A DNA stretch of 64,000 bases, from contig NZ_JBHTFQ010000007.1 of the NCBI RefSeq assembly GCF_042666235.1, positions 124,001-188,000 of the forward strand, in the 5' to 3' direction. Positions 31,948-41,599 of the stretch are shown here, in pieces. The DNA is from Halodurantibacterium daqingensis (GTDB lineage: Bacteria; Pseudomonadota; Alphaproteobacteria; Rhodobacterales; Rhodobacteraceae). Below the pieces are notes generated by a model that worked only from the letters and a program-made list of their open reading frames with translations, was not told the origin of the DNA and ran no database searches. Position 1 is the stretch's first letter; every line of letters begins with the position of its first letter. A program made the translations under genes and the position numbers.

Positions 31948-34122
31948 TCAATCATTCGAATGGGCAAGACGCGGCACATCCTTTGCACCTGCCGTGCCAC
32001 GCCCCGAAAGCGAGGGGTTCTCCATGAAAAAGCGGTGACAGCTGAAAAGTTCCTGCCCCTCGGGCGCGGGCGGGCGGATGAACTTGCCGTCCGGGCGCAG
32101 AACCCAGCTCTGCGCCTCGTCGGCAAGGTTTGCGGCCATGATCTGGCTGACGATCTGGCTTTTGACCGTGTCATTGAGGGCTTCGACCAGGGTTTCCACC
32201 CGACGGTTCAGGTTCCGACCCATCCAGTCGGCCGAGGAGATGAACACCCGCGCCTTCTTCGACGGAAGCCCCTGCCCGTTTCCGAAACACACGATGCGGC
32301 TGTGCTCCAGGAACCGGCCGACGATGGACTTGACGCGGATATTCTCGCTCAGGCCCTTCACGCCGGGGCGCAGGCCGCAGATGCCGCGGATGATCAGGTT
32401 GATCTTCACCCCCGCCTGGCTTGCAGCATAAAGCGCATCGATCACCTCGGGTTCGATCAGCGCGTTCATCTTTGCCCAGATCTCGGCTGGCCGGCCGGCG
32501 CGGGCATAGGTGGCCTCGGCCGCGATCATCTCTAGCAGGCGCGGCTTGAGCGTCAGGGGCGAAATCGCCAGATTCTCCAGCCCGTCGGGCTGGGCATAGC
32601 CGGACAGGTAGTTGAAGACCTTCGTGGCGTCACGCCCCAGCGCCGGATCGCAGGTGAACAATGACAGATCGGTATAGATCCGCGCCGTGATCGGATGGTA
32701 GTTGCCGGTGCCGTAATGGGTATAGGTCACCAGGGCATCGCCTTCGCGCCGCACGACGGTGCTGATCTTGGCGTGGGTCTTGTAGTGGATGAAGCCATAG
32801 ACCACATGCGCGCCCGAGCGTTCAAGGCGGCGCGACTGGCGGATGTTCGCGGCCTCGTCGAACCGCGCCTTGAGCTCGACCAGCGCCGTCACCGACTTTC
32901 CCGTCTCGGCGGCTTCACACAGCGCCGCCACGATGGGACTGTCGCGCGAGGTCCGGTAAAGCGTCTGCTTGATCGCCAGCACATTCGGATCGCGCGCGGC
33001 CTGTTCCAGGAACCGCACCACCATGTCGAAGGTCTCGTAGGGGTGGTGCAGCAGCATGTCCTTCTGGCGGATCGCGGCGAACATGTCGCCTTCGTGGTCC
33101 TGCACCCTTTCGGGAACGCGGGGCGAGAAGGCAGGCCATTGCAGATCGCGCCGGCTGTCCAGCACCAGTTCCTTGACATCGGCCATGCCGATCAGGCCGC
33201 GCACTTCGATCACCTCGTCGCCGGCTACGTCAAGTTCGTCCATGATCAGCGCGCGCAACGCGGCTGGGGCCTTGGCCGAAATCTTCATGCGGATCACTTC
33301 GCCGCGCCGGCGCCGCTTCAGCGCAACCTCGAACTCCCGCACCAGATCCTCGGCTTCTTCCTCGACCTCAAGATCACTGTCGCGCAAGACGCGGAAGGCG
33401 CAGTGGCCTTGGGCGACATAGCCGGGGAACAACAGCCCCAGATGCAGCATCAGCAGGTCTTCCAGCGGGAAGAAACGAGCCTCGCCGCTGCGGGCGGGCA
33501 GGGCGATGAACCGGTCGATCTGCTGGGGAATGGGGAGCAATGCCTGAAGCGGGCGCTGATCGCCAAGCCGCTCCAGTTGCAGGGCAAGGCAGAAGCCGGT
33601 GTTCGGGATGAAGGGGAAGGGATGCGCCGGATCGATTGCCAGGGGCGAAAGCACCGGAAACACCTTGTTGCGGAAATGGTATTCGAGAAACTTCTCGTCC
33701 CGCCGCGTCAGCCGCGACCGGGTGACAAGCGTGATCCGCTCTTTTTCCATCGCCTTCTTCAGCTTGTTCCAGACCGCCTGCTGGGCAGTCATCAGCCGAC
33801 GCGCATCGTCGTTGATCAGCACAAGCTGTTCGGCGGGCGTCAGCCCGTCATCGGCCGTGGTGGTGTTGCCCGCGCGCGCCAGTTCGCGCAGCCCCGCAAC
33901 CCGCACGGTATAGAATTCGTCCAGGTTGGCGGCCGAGATCGACAGGAAGCGCACCCGTTCCAGCAGGGGGACACGGGGATTGCGGGCCTCATCCAGAACG
34001 CGCCAGTTGAAGGCGAGCCATGACAATTCCCGGTTGAAGAAGCGGCGCGGCCCCCGAAGCTCTGCCTCGGGCAGTACGACGGCTTCGGGAAAAGGGCTCT
34101 TGAGGAAATCGGACTGGGTCAT
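31948..34122 (-). CDS. ppk1: Polyphosphate kinase 1
   Basis: 724 residues, the full PPK1 length. The N-domain starts with RFFNRELSWLAFNWRVLDEA. The catalytic region has RSRRLERSGAHVVYGF, HYGTGNYHPITARIYTDLSLFT (phospho-accepting His region) and FISSADWMGRNLNRRVETL. It reversibly makes polyphosphate from ATP. It lies between hda and ppx on the minus strand; the 40-base gap to hda suggests one operon perM-hda-ppk1-ppx. The start at 34122 follows AAGGG; upstream in-frame codons are not protein-like. Confidence 0.95.
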   Translation of the reverse strand: MTQSDFLKSPFPEAVVLPEAELRGPRRFFNRELSWLAFNWRVLDEARNPRVPLLERVRFLSISAANLDEFYTVRVAGLRELARAGNTTTADDGLTPAEQLVLINDDARRLMTAQQAVWNKLKKAMEKERITLVTRSRLTRRDEKFLEYHFRNKVFPVLSPLAIDPAHPFPFIPNTGFCLALQLERLGDQRPLQALLPIPQQIDRFIALPARSGEARFFPLEDLLMLHLGLLFPGYVAQGHCAFRVLRDSDLEVEEEAEDLVREFEVALKRRRRGEVIRMKISAKAPAALRALIMDELDVAGDEVIEVRGLIGMADVKELVLDSRRDLQWPAFSPRVPERVQDHEGDMFAAIRQKDMLLHHPYETFDMVVRFLEQAARDPNVLAIKQTLYRTSRDSPIVAALCEAAETGKSVTALVELKARFDEAANIRQSRRLERSGAHVVYGFIHYKTHAKISTVVRREGDALVTYTHYGTGNYHPITARIYTDLSLFTCDPALGRDATKVFNYLSGYAQPDGLENLAISPLTLKPRLLEMIAAEATYARAGRPAEIWAKMNALIEPEVIDALYAASQAGVKINLIIRGICGLRPGVKGLSENIRVKSIVGRFLEHSRIVCFGNGQGLPSKKARVFISSADWMGRNLNRRVETLVEALNDTVKSQIVSQIMAANLADEAQSWVLRPDGKFIRPPAPEGQELFSCHRFFMENPSLSGRGTAGAKDVPRLAHSND

Positions 34123-34162
34123 GCGGCCCTTATCAAGGCTGGATGTGACGGCTGGATGACAG

Positions 34163-34846
34163 TTATGGCCCCTCGAAGGCGGCACTGTCCAGCAACTCGG
34201 CGGCGAGTGCGCGCGAAACCGGGCGACCCTGGGCAAGGGCGTGCCGGTCCAGCCGGTCGACGATGTCACGCGCGGCGCTGAACGACCGCTCGATGCGCGC
34301 GACGAGCCACGGGATCAGGCTGGGCGGAACCGTGATCTGTCGGTCTGCGAACAGCTTGACCAGCACCGCCGACAGCAGCGCATCATCGGGTGCGGTCAGA
34401 GTGGCGACAGCGGTGGCCTGGAGGCGACTTGCAAGATCGGGCAGGCCAAGCGGCCAGCGGTTGGGGGCGCTTTGCGCCGTCAGCAGCAACAGGCCGGCCT
34501 GGGCCAGCACCATGTTGTGCAGGTGAAACAGCGTGACCTCGGCGGCGTGGTCACCGGCAATCAGATGCGCATCCTCGATCACGATCCGGCCCCAGATGGC
34601 AAGTGCATCTGCCGAGGTGTCGGCCAGATCCTCGGCGTGCAGGATCATGGCGCCGGTTTCAGAGGCCCAGATATTCGCGAGATGCGTCTTGCCCGCACCT
34701 TCCGGCCCCACGAGCACCAGCTTGCCCTGCGGCCAGTTCCCCCAGTCCCCCACTGTCGCGACGGCAAGGGCATTGGCCGGCGAGATGAAGAAATCGGCAC
34801 GGCCCAAGGCCTCGCGAACCGGCAGGCTCAGGGCAAGCTGGGCCAT
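34163..34846 (-). CDS. hda: DnaA-related regulatory protein Hda
   Basis: 227 residues, an AAA+ domain with homology to DnaA domain III but no DNA-binding domain IV. Walker A is GPEGAGKT (47-54), Walker B-like RIVIEDAHLI, and the Arg-finger region follows AARDIVDRLDRHAL. In E. coli and Caulobacter such proteins act with the sliding clamp to promote ATP hydrolysis by DnaA and limit re-initiation. The N-terminal QLALSLPV contains a QLxLxLP-like clamp-binding motif, as expected. It starts five bases after the perM stop. Confidence 0.88.
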   Translation of the reverse strand: MAQLALSLPVREALGRADFFISPANALAVATVGDWGNWPQGKLVLVGPEGAGKTHLANIWASETGAMILHAEDLADTSADALAIWGRIVIEDAHLIAGDHAAEVTLFHLHNMVLAQAGLLLLTAQSAPNRWPLGLPDLASRLQATAVATLTAPDDALLSAVLVKLFADRQITVPPSLIPWLVARIERSFSAARDIVDRLDRHALAQGRPVSRALAAELLDSAAFEGP

Positions 34847-34851
34847 GGGCG

Positions 34852-35961
34852 TCAGCCCTTCGGGTCGGTATAGATCGCGGTCTGATCGGGATCCGCAAGG
34901 ACGATCGGCGGCGCGTCGCCGCGATAAAGCGCGCTTTCGCGGTACTGCGCAGCGGCGAAGCGCACCAGCACCCCCAGTGCCGCGGCGATCGGCACGGCAA
35001 CCAGCATGCCCACAAATCCGAACAGCGACCCAAATACAGAAAGCGCCACCAGAAGCCAGACCGGATGCAGCCCGACAAAGCCCCCCACCAGCTTGGGCAC
35101 AAGGATATTGCCCTCGAGGATCTGGCCGATCACGAAGATGAGGATCACCGCGCCGATCCACAGCGGCTCGCCCCAGAAGGTGAACAGGGCCAGACCGATC
35201 GATATGGTGCCGCCAAGGATCGCGCCGATATAGGGGATGAAGGACACAGCCCCCGTCAGCACCCCGACCACAAGCCCGAACGGCAGGCCCACGGCAACAA
35301 GCGACATTGAGTAATAGACCGCAAGAATGCTGATGACGGCGGCCTCGCCCCGTACGAAGCCTGACAGCACGACGTCGATTTCGCGGGCCAGATGGCGGAT
35401 CGTGGGGGCGTGGTCACGTGGCAGAAGAGTGTCGATGCGCGCAACCAGCTTGTCCCAGTCAAGCAACAGGTAAAAGCTCACCACCGGCACGATGACCATG
35501 AACACCAGCGCGCTGACGACGTTGCGCACGGAACTGAGCAGCGTGTTCAGCAACTCGCCGCCGCGCGCGCGGATCATCTCGCCCAGGTTGTTGAGCGTAT
35601 CCCGCAGGACGCTGTCCTCATCCACGAGATCCGGGAAGCGGGAGGACAGGAAATTGAGAAACTGCGAAAAGATCTCGGGCGCGGTGTTGATCAGCTGCGT
35701 GCCCTGCTGGATCAGGATCGGCACAAGAAGCAACAGAAGCGCCACGAATGCCAGTGCGGCCATCATCGTGATCAGGATCACGGCCCACATCCGCGAAAGC
35801 CCCAGCCGTTCAAGGCGGTCGGCGATTGGATCAAGAAGATAGGCCACGGCAGCGGCCACCACGAAAGGCAGCAGCACATGTCCCATGGCCCAGAGCATCA
35901 CGAACAGCACGGCGGCCGCGATTCCCCAATACCTGAGCTGTGTCTTGACCGGCAGGCCCAT
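34852..35961 (-). CDS. AI-2E/PerM family transporter
   Basis: 369 residues with eight predicted membrane segments; GAVSFIPYIGAILGGTISIG and the C-terminal LVGGFVGLHPVWLLVALSVFGSLFGFVGMLVAVPIAA are PF01594 signatures. The family covers proteins annotated as AI-2 exporters or permeases, and some members are Na+(Li+)/H+ antiporters; the substrate here is open. It is the first gene of the minus-strand group with hda, ppk1 and ppx and is divergent from proS. Confidence 0.88.
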   Translation of the reverse strand: MGLPVKTQLRYWGIAAAVLFVMLWAMGHVLLPFVVAAAVAYLLDPIADRLERLGLSRMWAVILITMMAALAFVALLLLLVPILIQQGTQLINTAPEIFSQFLNFLSSRFPDLVDEDSVLRDTLNNLGEMIRARGGELLNTLLSSVRNVVSALVFMVIVPVVSFYLLLDWDKLVARIDTLLPRDHAPTIRHLAREIDVVLSGFVRGEAAVISILAVYYSMSLVAVGLPFGLVVGVLTGAVSFIPYIGAILGGTISIGLALFTFWGEPLWIGAVILIFVIGQILEGNILVPKLVGGFVGLHPVWLLVALSVFGSLFGFVGMLVAVPIAAALGVLVRFAAAQYRESALYRGDAPPIVLADPDQTAIYTDPKG

Positions 35962-36098
35962 GCTGATCCCCTTGTTCCCGCTGCCCCGTTTTCGCCGATG
36001 CCCCCCGGCCGCGCAAGCCGCAAACACGACGCTCTCTTGTCTGGTTCAAGCGTTTCGCATAGGTGAAGGGCAGTGATGCCCCAGCGAAAAGTTCCGCC

Positions 36099-37436
36099 AT
36101 GCGCCTGACCCGCTATTTCCTGCCCGTGCTCAAAGAGAATCCTTCCGAGGCGCAGATCGTCAGCCATCGGCTGATGCTGCGGGCGGGCATGATCCGTCAG
36201 CAGGCGGCGGGCATCTATTCCTGGTTGCCGCTGGGCTTCCGGGTGCTGCGTCGCATCGAACAGATCGTGCATGAAGAACAGGTGCGCGCGGGCCATATCC
36301 CGATGTTGATGCCCACGCTTCAACCGGCCGATCTGTGGCGCGAATCCGGCCGGTATGACGACTATGGCGAGGAAATGCTGCGCATCCGTGACCGCCACAA
36401 GCGTGACCTGCTTTACGGCCCCACCAACGAGGAGATGATCACCGACATCTTCCGCGCGCATGTGGGCAGCTACAAGGACCTGCCGCTGACGCTTTACCAC
36501 ATCCAGTGGAAATTCCGGGACGAGATCCGCCCCCGCTTTGGCGTAATGCGGGGCCGGGAGTTCCTGATGAAGGACGGCTACAACTTCGACATCGACCAGG
36601 ATGCGGCGATCCACGCCTATAACCGCCACATGGTCAGCTATCTGCGGACCTATGAACGGATGGGCCTGACCGCAATTCCGATGCGTGCCGCCTCGGGGCC
36701 GATCGGCGGCGACAACACGCATGAATTCCTGGTTCTGGCCGAAACCGGCGAATCCGAGGTTTTCTACGACAGCGCGATCCTTGATCTGAAGCTCGGAAAC
36801 CGCGTGGTCGATTTCGACAGCCGCGAGGAATGCGAGGCGATCGTCCGCGAATGGACGGCACCCTATGCCCGCACCGACGAAACCCATGACGAGGCACTGT
36901 TCAATGCCGTTCCCGAAGCGCGTCGCAAGACCTCGCGCGGGATCGAGGTGGGCCAGATCTTCTATTTCGGCACCAAGTATTCCGACCCCATGAAGGCCGT
37001 GGTGGTGAACGACAAGGGCGAGCGGGTGCCGGTGCATATGGGCAGCCACGGGATCGGAGTGTCGCGCCTGCTTGGAGCCATCATCGAGGCCAGCCATGAC
37101 GACCGCGGCATCATCTGGCCCGAGGGCGTGACGCCCTTCCCGGTGGGCATCGTCAATCTCAAGCAGGGTGACATCGCCACGGATGGCGCCTGCGAGGCGC
37201 TTTACAACACACTCCGCGCCAAGGGGCTCGAGCCGCTTTATGACGATCGCGATGAACGTGCGGGCGCCAAATTCGCGACGATGGACCTGATCGGCCTGCC
37301 CTGGCGCATCACGGTAGGCCCCCGCGGCCTGGCCTCGGGCCTGGTGGAATTGACCAGCCGCCGCACCGGCCAAAGCGAAGAGATGACGCCCGAAGCTGCC
37401 GTGTCGCGGCTTGTGCAGATCTACGAAAACCACTGA
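36099..37436 (+). CDS. proS: Prolyl-tRNA synthetase (short alphaproteobacterial form)
   Basis: 445 residues. Class II motifs: motif 1 region RAGMIRQQAAGIYSWLPLGFRVL, motif 2 FRDEIRPRFGVMRGREFLMKD, motif 3 GSHGIGVSRLLGAIIE. The C-terminal anticodon-binding domain follows. The roughly 180-residue INS editing domain of the E. coli type enzyme is absent, replaced by a short linker between motifs 2 and 3, as usual in alphaproteobacteria; editing of Ala-tRNA(Pro) must then depend on a free-standing ProXp/YbaK-type protein. The lipoprotein-release permease gene begins six bases downstream. Confidence 0.95.
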   Translation: MRLTRYFLPVLKENPSEAQIVSHRLMLRAGMIRQQAAGIYSWLPLGFRVLRRIEQIVHEEQVRAGHIPMLMPTLQPADLWRESGRYDDYGEEMLRIRDRHKRDLLYGPTNEEMITDIFRAHVGSYKDLPLTLYHIQWKFRDEIRPRFGVMRGREFLMKDGYNFDIDQDAAIHAYNRHMVSYLRTYERMGLTAIPMRAASGPIGGDNTHEFLVLAETGESEVFYDSAILDLKLGNRVVDFDSREECEAIVREWTAPYARTDETHDEALFNAVPEARRKTSRGIEVGQIFYFGTKYSDPMKAVVVNDKGERVPVHMGSHGIGVSRLLGAIIEASHDDRGIIWPEGVTPFPVGIVNLKQGDIATDGACEALYNTLRAKGLEPLYDDRDERAGAKFATMDLIGLPWRITVGPRGLASGLVELTSRRTGQSEEMTPEAAVSRLVQIYENH

Positions 37437-37441
37437 GCGGC

Positions 37442-38728
37442 ATGACCGGTCGCACCCCCCCCTTCGCCGGCTTTGAATGGATGATCGCCTGGCGCTATCT
37501 GCGTGCCCGCCGGGCCGAAGGTGGCGTCAGCGTGATGACCTGGATCAGCCTGATCGGCATTGCGCTGGCGGTTTTCGCGCTGATTGCCACGCTGGCGGTG
37601 CGATCAGGGTTCCGGACCGAGTTCGTGGACACGATCCTTGGGGCGAATGCCCATGTCACGCTTTACGCCACGACGCCGATCGGCGAGACCGGGCAGACGA
37701 CACGGCTGATCGCGAATTACGAAGAACGCGCCGCCGCCGTGACCGCGGTGCCGGGCGTCACGCGGGTGGCGCCGATGGTGCGCGGACAGGTCATGGTGGC
37801 GCATGAGGGGCGCAATGCCGGCGCCGAGGTCATGGGCCTTGCCGCAGCCGATCTTGCCACGATCCCGCGTATCGCCGACCCGGCGACCGGGCAGGGCGAC
37901 ATGGCGCGGTTCGATGAAGGCATTGCCATCGGGTCGGGGATCGCGCGCGAACTCGGGATCGCGGTGGGCGACCGGATCCGTCTGATCTCGCCCGACGGGG
38001 TGCGAACGGCCTTTGGCACCAGCCCGCGGGTGAATGCCTATGAGGTGGTCTATATCTTCAGCGCCGGGCGCTATGACATAGACCGCACCCGCATCTACAT
38101 GCCGCTTGCGCCCGCGCAGGAATATTTCAACCGCGAAGGCTATGTCGACGAGCTGGAGATCATGGTCGAGACGCCCGAGGCCGTCGATCAGATGATCCCC
38201 GCGCTCATGCAGGCCGGGGGCGAAGGGGCCTATTTCTGGACATGGCGCGACAGCGCCGGCGGCTTCCTGCGCGCGCTGGAGGTCGAGGACAACGTGATGT
38301 TCGTTATCCTCTCGATCCTCGTGCTGATCGCTGCCATGAACATCGTTTCGGGGCTGATCATGCTGGTCAAGAACAAGGGGCGTGACATCGGCATCCTTCG
38401 CACCATGGGGCTGACCGAGGGGTCTGTGCTGCGGGTGTTCTTCATCTGCGGGGCCTCGGTGGGGATTCTCGGCACACTTCTGGGGGTGATCCTCGGCTGC
38501 CTTTTTGCGATCTATATCGAGCCGATTTTCGGCTTCGTGAACTATGCCATGGGCGGTGGCGTCTGGGATCCGGCGATCCGCGGCATCTATGCCTTGCCGG
38601 CCGAATTGCGGGCCGAGGATGTGCTGCGCGCGGTTGCGCTGTCACTGGGTCTGTCGTTCATCGTCACGATCTTCCCCGCCCGCCGCGCCGCACGGATGAA
38701 CCCGGTCGAGGCGCTGCGCTATGAGTGA
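37442..38728 (+). CDS. Lipoprotein-releasing ABC transporter permease (LolC/LolE family)
   Basis: 428 residues with four membrane helices and a large periplasmic domain between the first and second. N-terminal FEWMIAWRYLRARRAEGGVS and C-terminal FPARRAARMNPVEALRYE are family hallmarks, as is GRDIGILRTMGLTEGSVLRVFF. With LolD it extracts lipoproteins from the inner membrane for transfer to LolA. One permease gene is present rather than a lolC/lolE pair, so it may work as a homodimer (LolF-like); inference. The next gene starts within its last eight bases. Confidence 0.93.
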   Translation: MTGRTPPFAGFEWMIAWRYLRARRAEGGVSVMTWISLIGIALAVFALIATLAVRSGFRTEFVDTILGANAHVTLYATTPIGETGQTTRLIANYEERAAAVTAVPGVTRVAPMVRGQVMVAHEGRNAGAEVMGLAAADLATIPRIADPATGQGDMARFDEGIAIGSGIARELGIAVGDRIRLISPDGVRTAFGTSPRVNAYEVVYIFSAGRYDIDRTRIYMPLAPAQEYFNREGYVDELEIMVETPEAVDQMIPALMQAGGEGAYFWTWRDSAGGFLRALEVEDNVMFVILSILVLIAAMNIVSGLIMLVKNKGRDIGILRTMGLTEGSVLRVFFICGASVGILGTLLGVILGCLFAIYIEPIFGFVNYAMGGGVWDPAIRGIYALPAELRAEDVLRAVALSLGLSFIVTIFPARRAARMNPVEALRYE

Positions 38729-39404
38729 GGCCGTGCTGGACCTTCAGGGCATCGAAAAAACCTATAACCGCGGGCGGGCGGGAGAAGTTCAGGTGCTGCG
38801 GGGCATCGACCTGACCATCGCGCGCGGCGAGGTGGTGGCACTGGTGGCGCCGTCGGGTGCGGGCAAATCCACCCTTCTGCATATCGCGGGGTTGCTTGAC
38901 ACTGCCGACAGCGGACGCGTCGCCATCGGCGGTGTCGAGACCGGCACATTGTCGGATGCCCGCCGCACCGAACTGCGGCGGCGCGAGGTGGGGTTCATCT
39001 ACCAGTTCCACCACCTGCTGCCGGAATTCACCGCGCTGGAAAACATCGTGTTGCCGCAGCTTGCCAATGGCATCCGCCGCAAGGCTGCCGAGGCGCGGGC
39101 GCGCGACCTGCTGTCGCGCGTCGGCGTCGCGCATCGTGCCGACCACCGTCCTGCGGCCCTGTCGGGCGGCGAACAACAGCGCGTCGCCTTCTGCCGGGCG
39201 CTGGCGAATGCGCCGAAACTTCTGCTCGCGGACGAGCCGACGGGCAACCTTGATCCCGAAACCTCGGATCAGGTTTTTGCGGCGCTTATGGAGCTGGTGC
39301 GCGACACCGGGCTTTCGGCCCTGATCGCGACGCATAATCTTGCGCTCGCTGCCCGGATGGACCGCACCGTGCGGCTGGATGCGGGGCGGGTGGCGCCGCT
39401 CTGA
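38721..39404 (+). CDS. lolD: Lipoprotein-releasing ABC transporter ATP-binding protein
   Basis: 227 residues. Walker A APSGAGKST (43-51), signature LSGGEQQRVAFCRAL, Walker B LLLADEPTGNLDP and the switch His (ATHN). It powers the Lol permease encoded by the gene it overlaps by eight bases. The gene order proS-lol-lolD is common in alphaproteobacteria. Confidence 0.95.
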   Translation: MSEAVLDLQGIEKTYNRGRAGEVQVLRGIDLTIARGEVVALVAPSGAGKSTLLHIAGLLDTADSGRVAIGGVETGTLSDARRTELRRREVGFIYQFHHLLPEFTALENIVLPQLANGIRRKAAEARARDLLSRVGVAHRADHRPAALSGGEQQRVAFCRALANAPKLLLADEPTGNLDPETSDQVFAALMELVRDTGLSALIATHNLALAARMDRTVRLDAGRVAPL

Positions 39405-39412
39405 CGCTTTGC

Positions 39413-39441
39413 TTGAACCTGAACGCCGGGGATGGTCTATT
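39413..39441 (+). promoter_or_regulatory. Candidate promoter of parE
   Basis: TTGAAC (39413-39418), 17-base spacer, TCTATT (39436-39441), about 45 bases before the parE ATG and just after the lolD stop. Both boxes are partial matches. Confidence 0.35.
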
Positions 39442-39485
39442 GCGCCCCCGGAACCCCTGTTCGAACCTGACTGAATCGAGAGCCG

Positions 39486-41447
39486 ATGCCCGCTGACGAC
39501 CTTCTTGGCCCGCAGGCCGACCAGACATATGACGCCTCGTCCATCGAAGTGCTGGAGGGGCTGGAACCTGTCCGCAAGCGCCCCGGCATGTATATCGGTG
39601 GCACCGACGAACGTGCGCTGCATCATCTGGTGGCCGAGATCCTTGACAACTCGATGGACGAGGCCGTGGCAGGCCACGCGAACCGGATCGAGGTTGAACT
39701 GCACGCCGATTATTCGGTCACGATCCGGGACAATGGCCGTGGCATTCCGATCGACCCGCACCCGAAGTTTCCGGGCAAGTCTGCGCTTGAAGTGATCCTC
39801 TGCACGCTGCATGCCGGCGGCAAGTTTTCAGGCAAGGCCTATCAGACTTCGGGCGGTCTGCACGGCGTGGGGGCCTCGGTCGTGAACGCGCTGTCGGATG
39901 TGATGCGCGTCGAGGTTGCCCGTAACCGCGAGCTGTTTGCACAGGAGTTCTCCCGCGGCGTTCCGCAGGGCCCGGTGCAGAAGGTCGGTCCCGCCCCGAA
40001 CCGGCGCGGAACCAGCGTCACCTTCCATGCCGACGAACAGATCTTCGGCCATCACCGTTTCAAGCCCGCGCGGCTTCTGAAGATGGTGCGCTCCAAGGCC
40101 TATCTGTTTTCCGGGGTCGAGATCCGCTGGAAATCGGCCATCGATGACGGTGAAACTCCGACCGAGGCCACGTTTCACTTTCCCGGCGGGCTTGCCGATT
40201 ATCTGAACGAGCAGTTGCAGGGCAACGCGGCCTATGCCGACACGCCCTTTGCCGGCAAGGTCCAGTTTCAGGAAAAATTCGGCGTGCCGGGATCGGTCGA
40301 ATGGGCGATCAACTGGACCCCGGCGCAGGATGGCTTCATCCAGTCCTATTGCAACACCGTGCCCACGCCCGAGGGCGGGACACATGAACAGGGCTTCTGG
40401 GCCGCGATCCTCAAGGGCATCCGCGCCTATGGCGAACTGGTGAGCAACCGCAAGGCGGCGCAGATCACCCGCGACGACATGGTGGTGGGCGGCTGTGCGC
40501 TGGTGTCCTGCTTCATCCGCGAGCCGGAGTTCGTTGGCCAGACCAAGGACCGGCTCGCCACGACCGAGGCCGCGCGCCTGGTCGAAGGCGCGGTGCGGGA
40601 CCATTTCGACAACTGGCTTGCGGGAAATACCAAAGCGGCCGGCGCAATCCTTGACTACCTTGTGCTGCGGGCCGAGGAGCGGCTGCGCCGGCGTGCCGAA
40701 AAGGAAACGCAGCGCAAGACCGCGACGAAGAAGCTGCGCCTGCCCGGCAAGCTGGTGGATTGTTCCGCAACGGGTCGCGAGGGGACCGAGCTGTTCATCG
40801 TGGAAGGGGACAGCGCCGGCGGCAGCGCCAAGATGGCGCGCGAACGCAAGACGCAGGCCCTGCTGCCGCTGCGGGGCAAGATCCTGAACGTGCTGGGCGC
40901 GGCCAGCTCCAAGCTGGGCCAGAACAGCGAGATCAACGATCTCTGCCAGGCGCTGGGCGTGGGGCTGGGCACGAAGTTCAACATCGACGACCTGCGCTAC
41001 GAAAAGGTCATCATCATGACCGACGCCGATGTGGACGGGGCCCATATTGCCGCGCTGTTGATGACCTTCTTCTACACCTACATGCGCCCGATGATCGACA
41101 AGGGGCATCTTTACCTTGCCTGTCCGCCGCTGTTCCGTCTGACCCAGGGCGCGCATCGCGTCTATGCGCTGGACGAGGTGGAGAAGAACATCCACCTTGC
41201 CAAGGGTCTTGGCGGACGCGGCAAGATCGACGTGAGCCGCTTCAAGGGGCTGGGCGAGATGGACGCCAAGGATCTGCGCGAAACCACGATGAACCCGGCG
41301 ACGCGCAAGCTGATCCGCGTCAGCATCGACGAGGACGAGCCCGGCGAAACCGGCGATCTGGTCGAGCGCCTGATGGGCAAGCGCCCCGAGATGCGGTTCC
41401 AGTACATCCAGGAAAACGCCCGTTTCGTCGAGGAACTGGACGTCTGA
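39486..41447 (+). CDS. parE: DNA topoisomerase IV subunit B
   Basis: 653 residues. The GHKL ATPase region shows EILDNSMDEAVAGHANRI, DNGRGIPIDPHPKFPG and GKFSGKAYQTSGGLHGVGASVVNALS; the Toprim region shows VEGDSAGGSAKMARERKTQALLPLRGKILN and DADVDGAHIAALLMTFFYTYMRP. The C-terminus is the usual GyrB/ParE form. Length (about 650) and the KSALEVILCTLHAGGKFSGKAYQTSGG form fit ParE rather than the longer GyrB. With ParC (not in window) it decatenates daughter chromosomes. Likely monocistronic. Confidence 0.93.
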   Translation: MPADDLLGPQADQTYDASSIEVLEGLEPVRKRPGMYIGGTDERALHHLVAEILDNSMDEAVAGHANRIEVELHADYSVTIRDNGRGIPIDPHPKFPGKSALEVILCTLHAGGKFSGKAYQTSGGLHGVGASVVNALSDVMRVEVARNRELFAQEFSRGVPQGPVQKVGPAPNRRGTSVTFHADEQIFGHHRFKPARLLKMVRSKAYLFSGVEIRWKSAIDDGETPTEATFHFPGGLADYLNEQLQGNAAYADTPFAGKVQFQEKFGVPGSVEWAINWTPAQDGFIQSYCNTVPTPEGGTHEQGFWAAILKGIRAYGELVSNRKAAQITRDDMVVGGCALVSCFIREPEFVGQTKDRLATTEAARLVEGAVRDHFDNWLAGNTKAAGAILDYLVLRAEERLRRRAEKETQRKTATKKLRLPGKLVDCSATGREGTELFIVEGDSAGGSAKMARERKTQALLPLRGKILNVLGAASSKLGQNSEINDLCQALGVGLGTKFNIDDLRYEKVIIMTDADVDGAHIAALLMTFFYTYMRPMIDKGHLYLACPPLFRLTQGAHRVYALDEVEKNIHLAKGLGGRGKIDVSRFKGLGEMDAKDLRETTMNPATRKLIRVSIDEDEPGETGDLVERLMGKRPEMRFQYIQENARFVEELDV

Positions 41448-41449
41448 CG

Positions 41450-41477
41450 TTGACACCGGGGCAGGGCGGTATATAAG
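41450..41477 (+). promoter_or_regulatory. Strong sigma-70 promoter of rpsD
   Basis: Perfect TTGACA (41450-41455), 16-base spacer, TATAAG (41472-41477) within TATATAAG. It begins three bases after the parE stop and is the best -35/-10 pair seen in the window, as expected for a ribosomal protein gene. Confidence 0.8.
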
Positions 41478-41483
41478 CCCCCG

Positions 41484-41599
41484 GTCCGGGGATTCCCCCG
41501 GTTTGGTGTTGGTGGCCCCCGCAAGGGGATGCCTGTCGGCCGAAGGCACATGCCGGGTGCAAAGGACAACGCCCTTCACATGAACGAAGGAGATCAGCC
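41484..41599 (+). promoter_or_regulatory. Structured 5' leader of rpsD
   Basis: About 115 bases lie between the predicted transcription start and the GTG. Hairpins visible by eye are CCCC-GGTCC-GGGG near the 5' end, a GNRA-capped CCCC-GCAA-GGGG at 41517-41528, and GCCT/AGGC enclosing TCGGCCGA at 41531-41547. Ribosomal protein S4 autoregulates its own synthesis in other bacteria through leader RNA; this leader could serve that purpose, which is inference. Confidence 0.4.
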
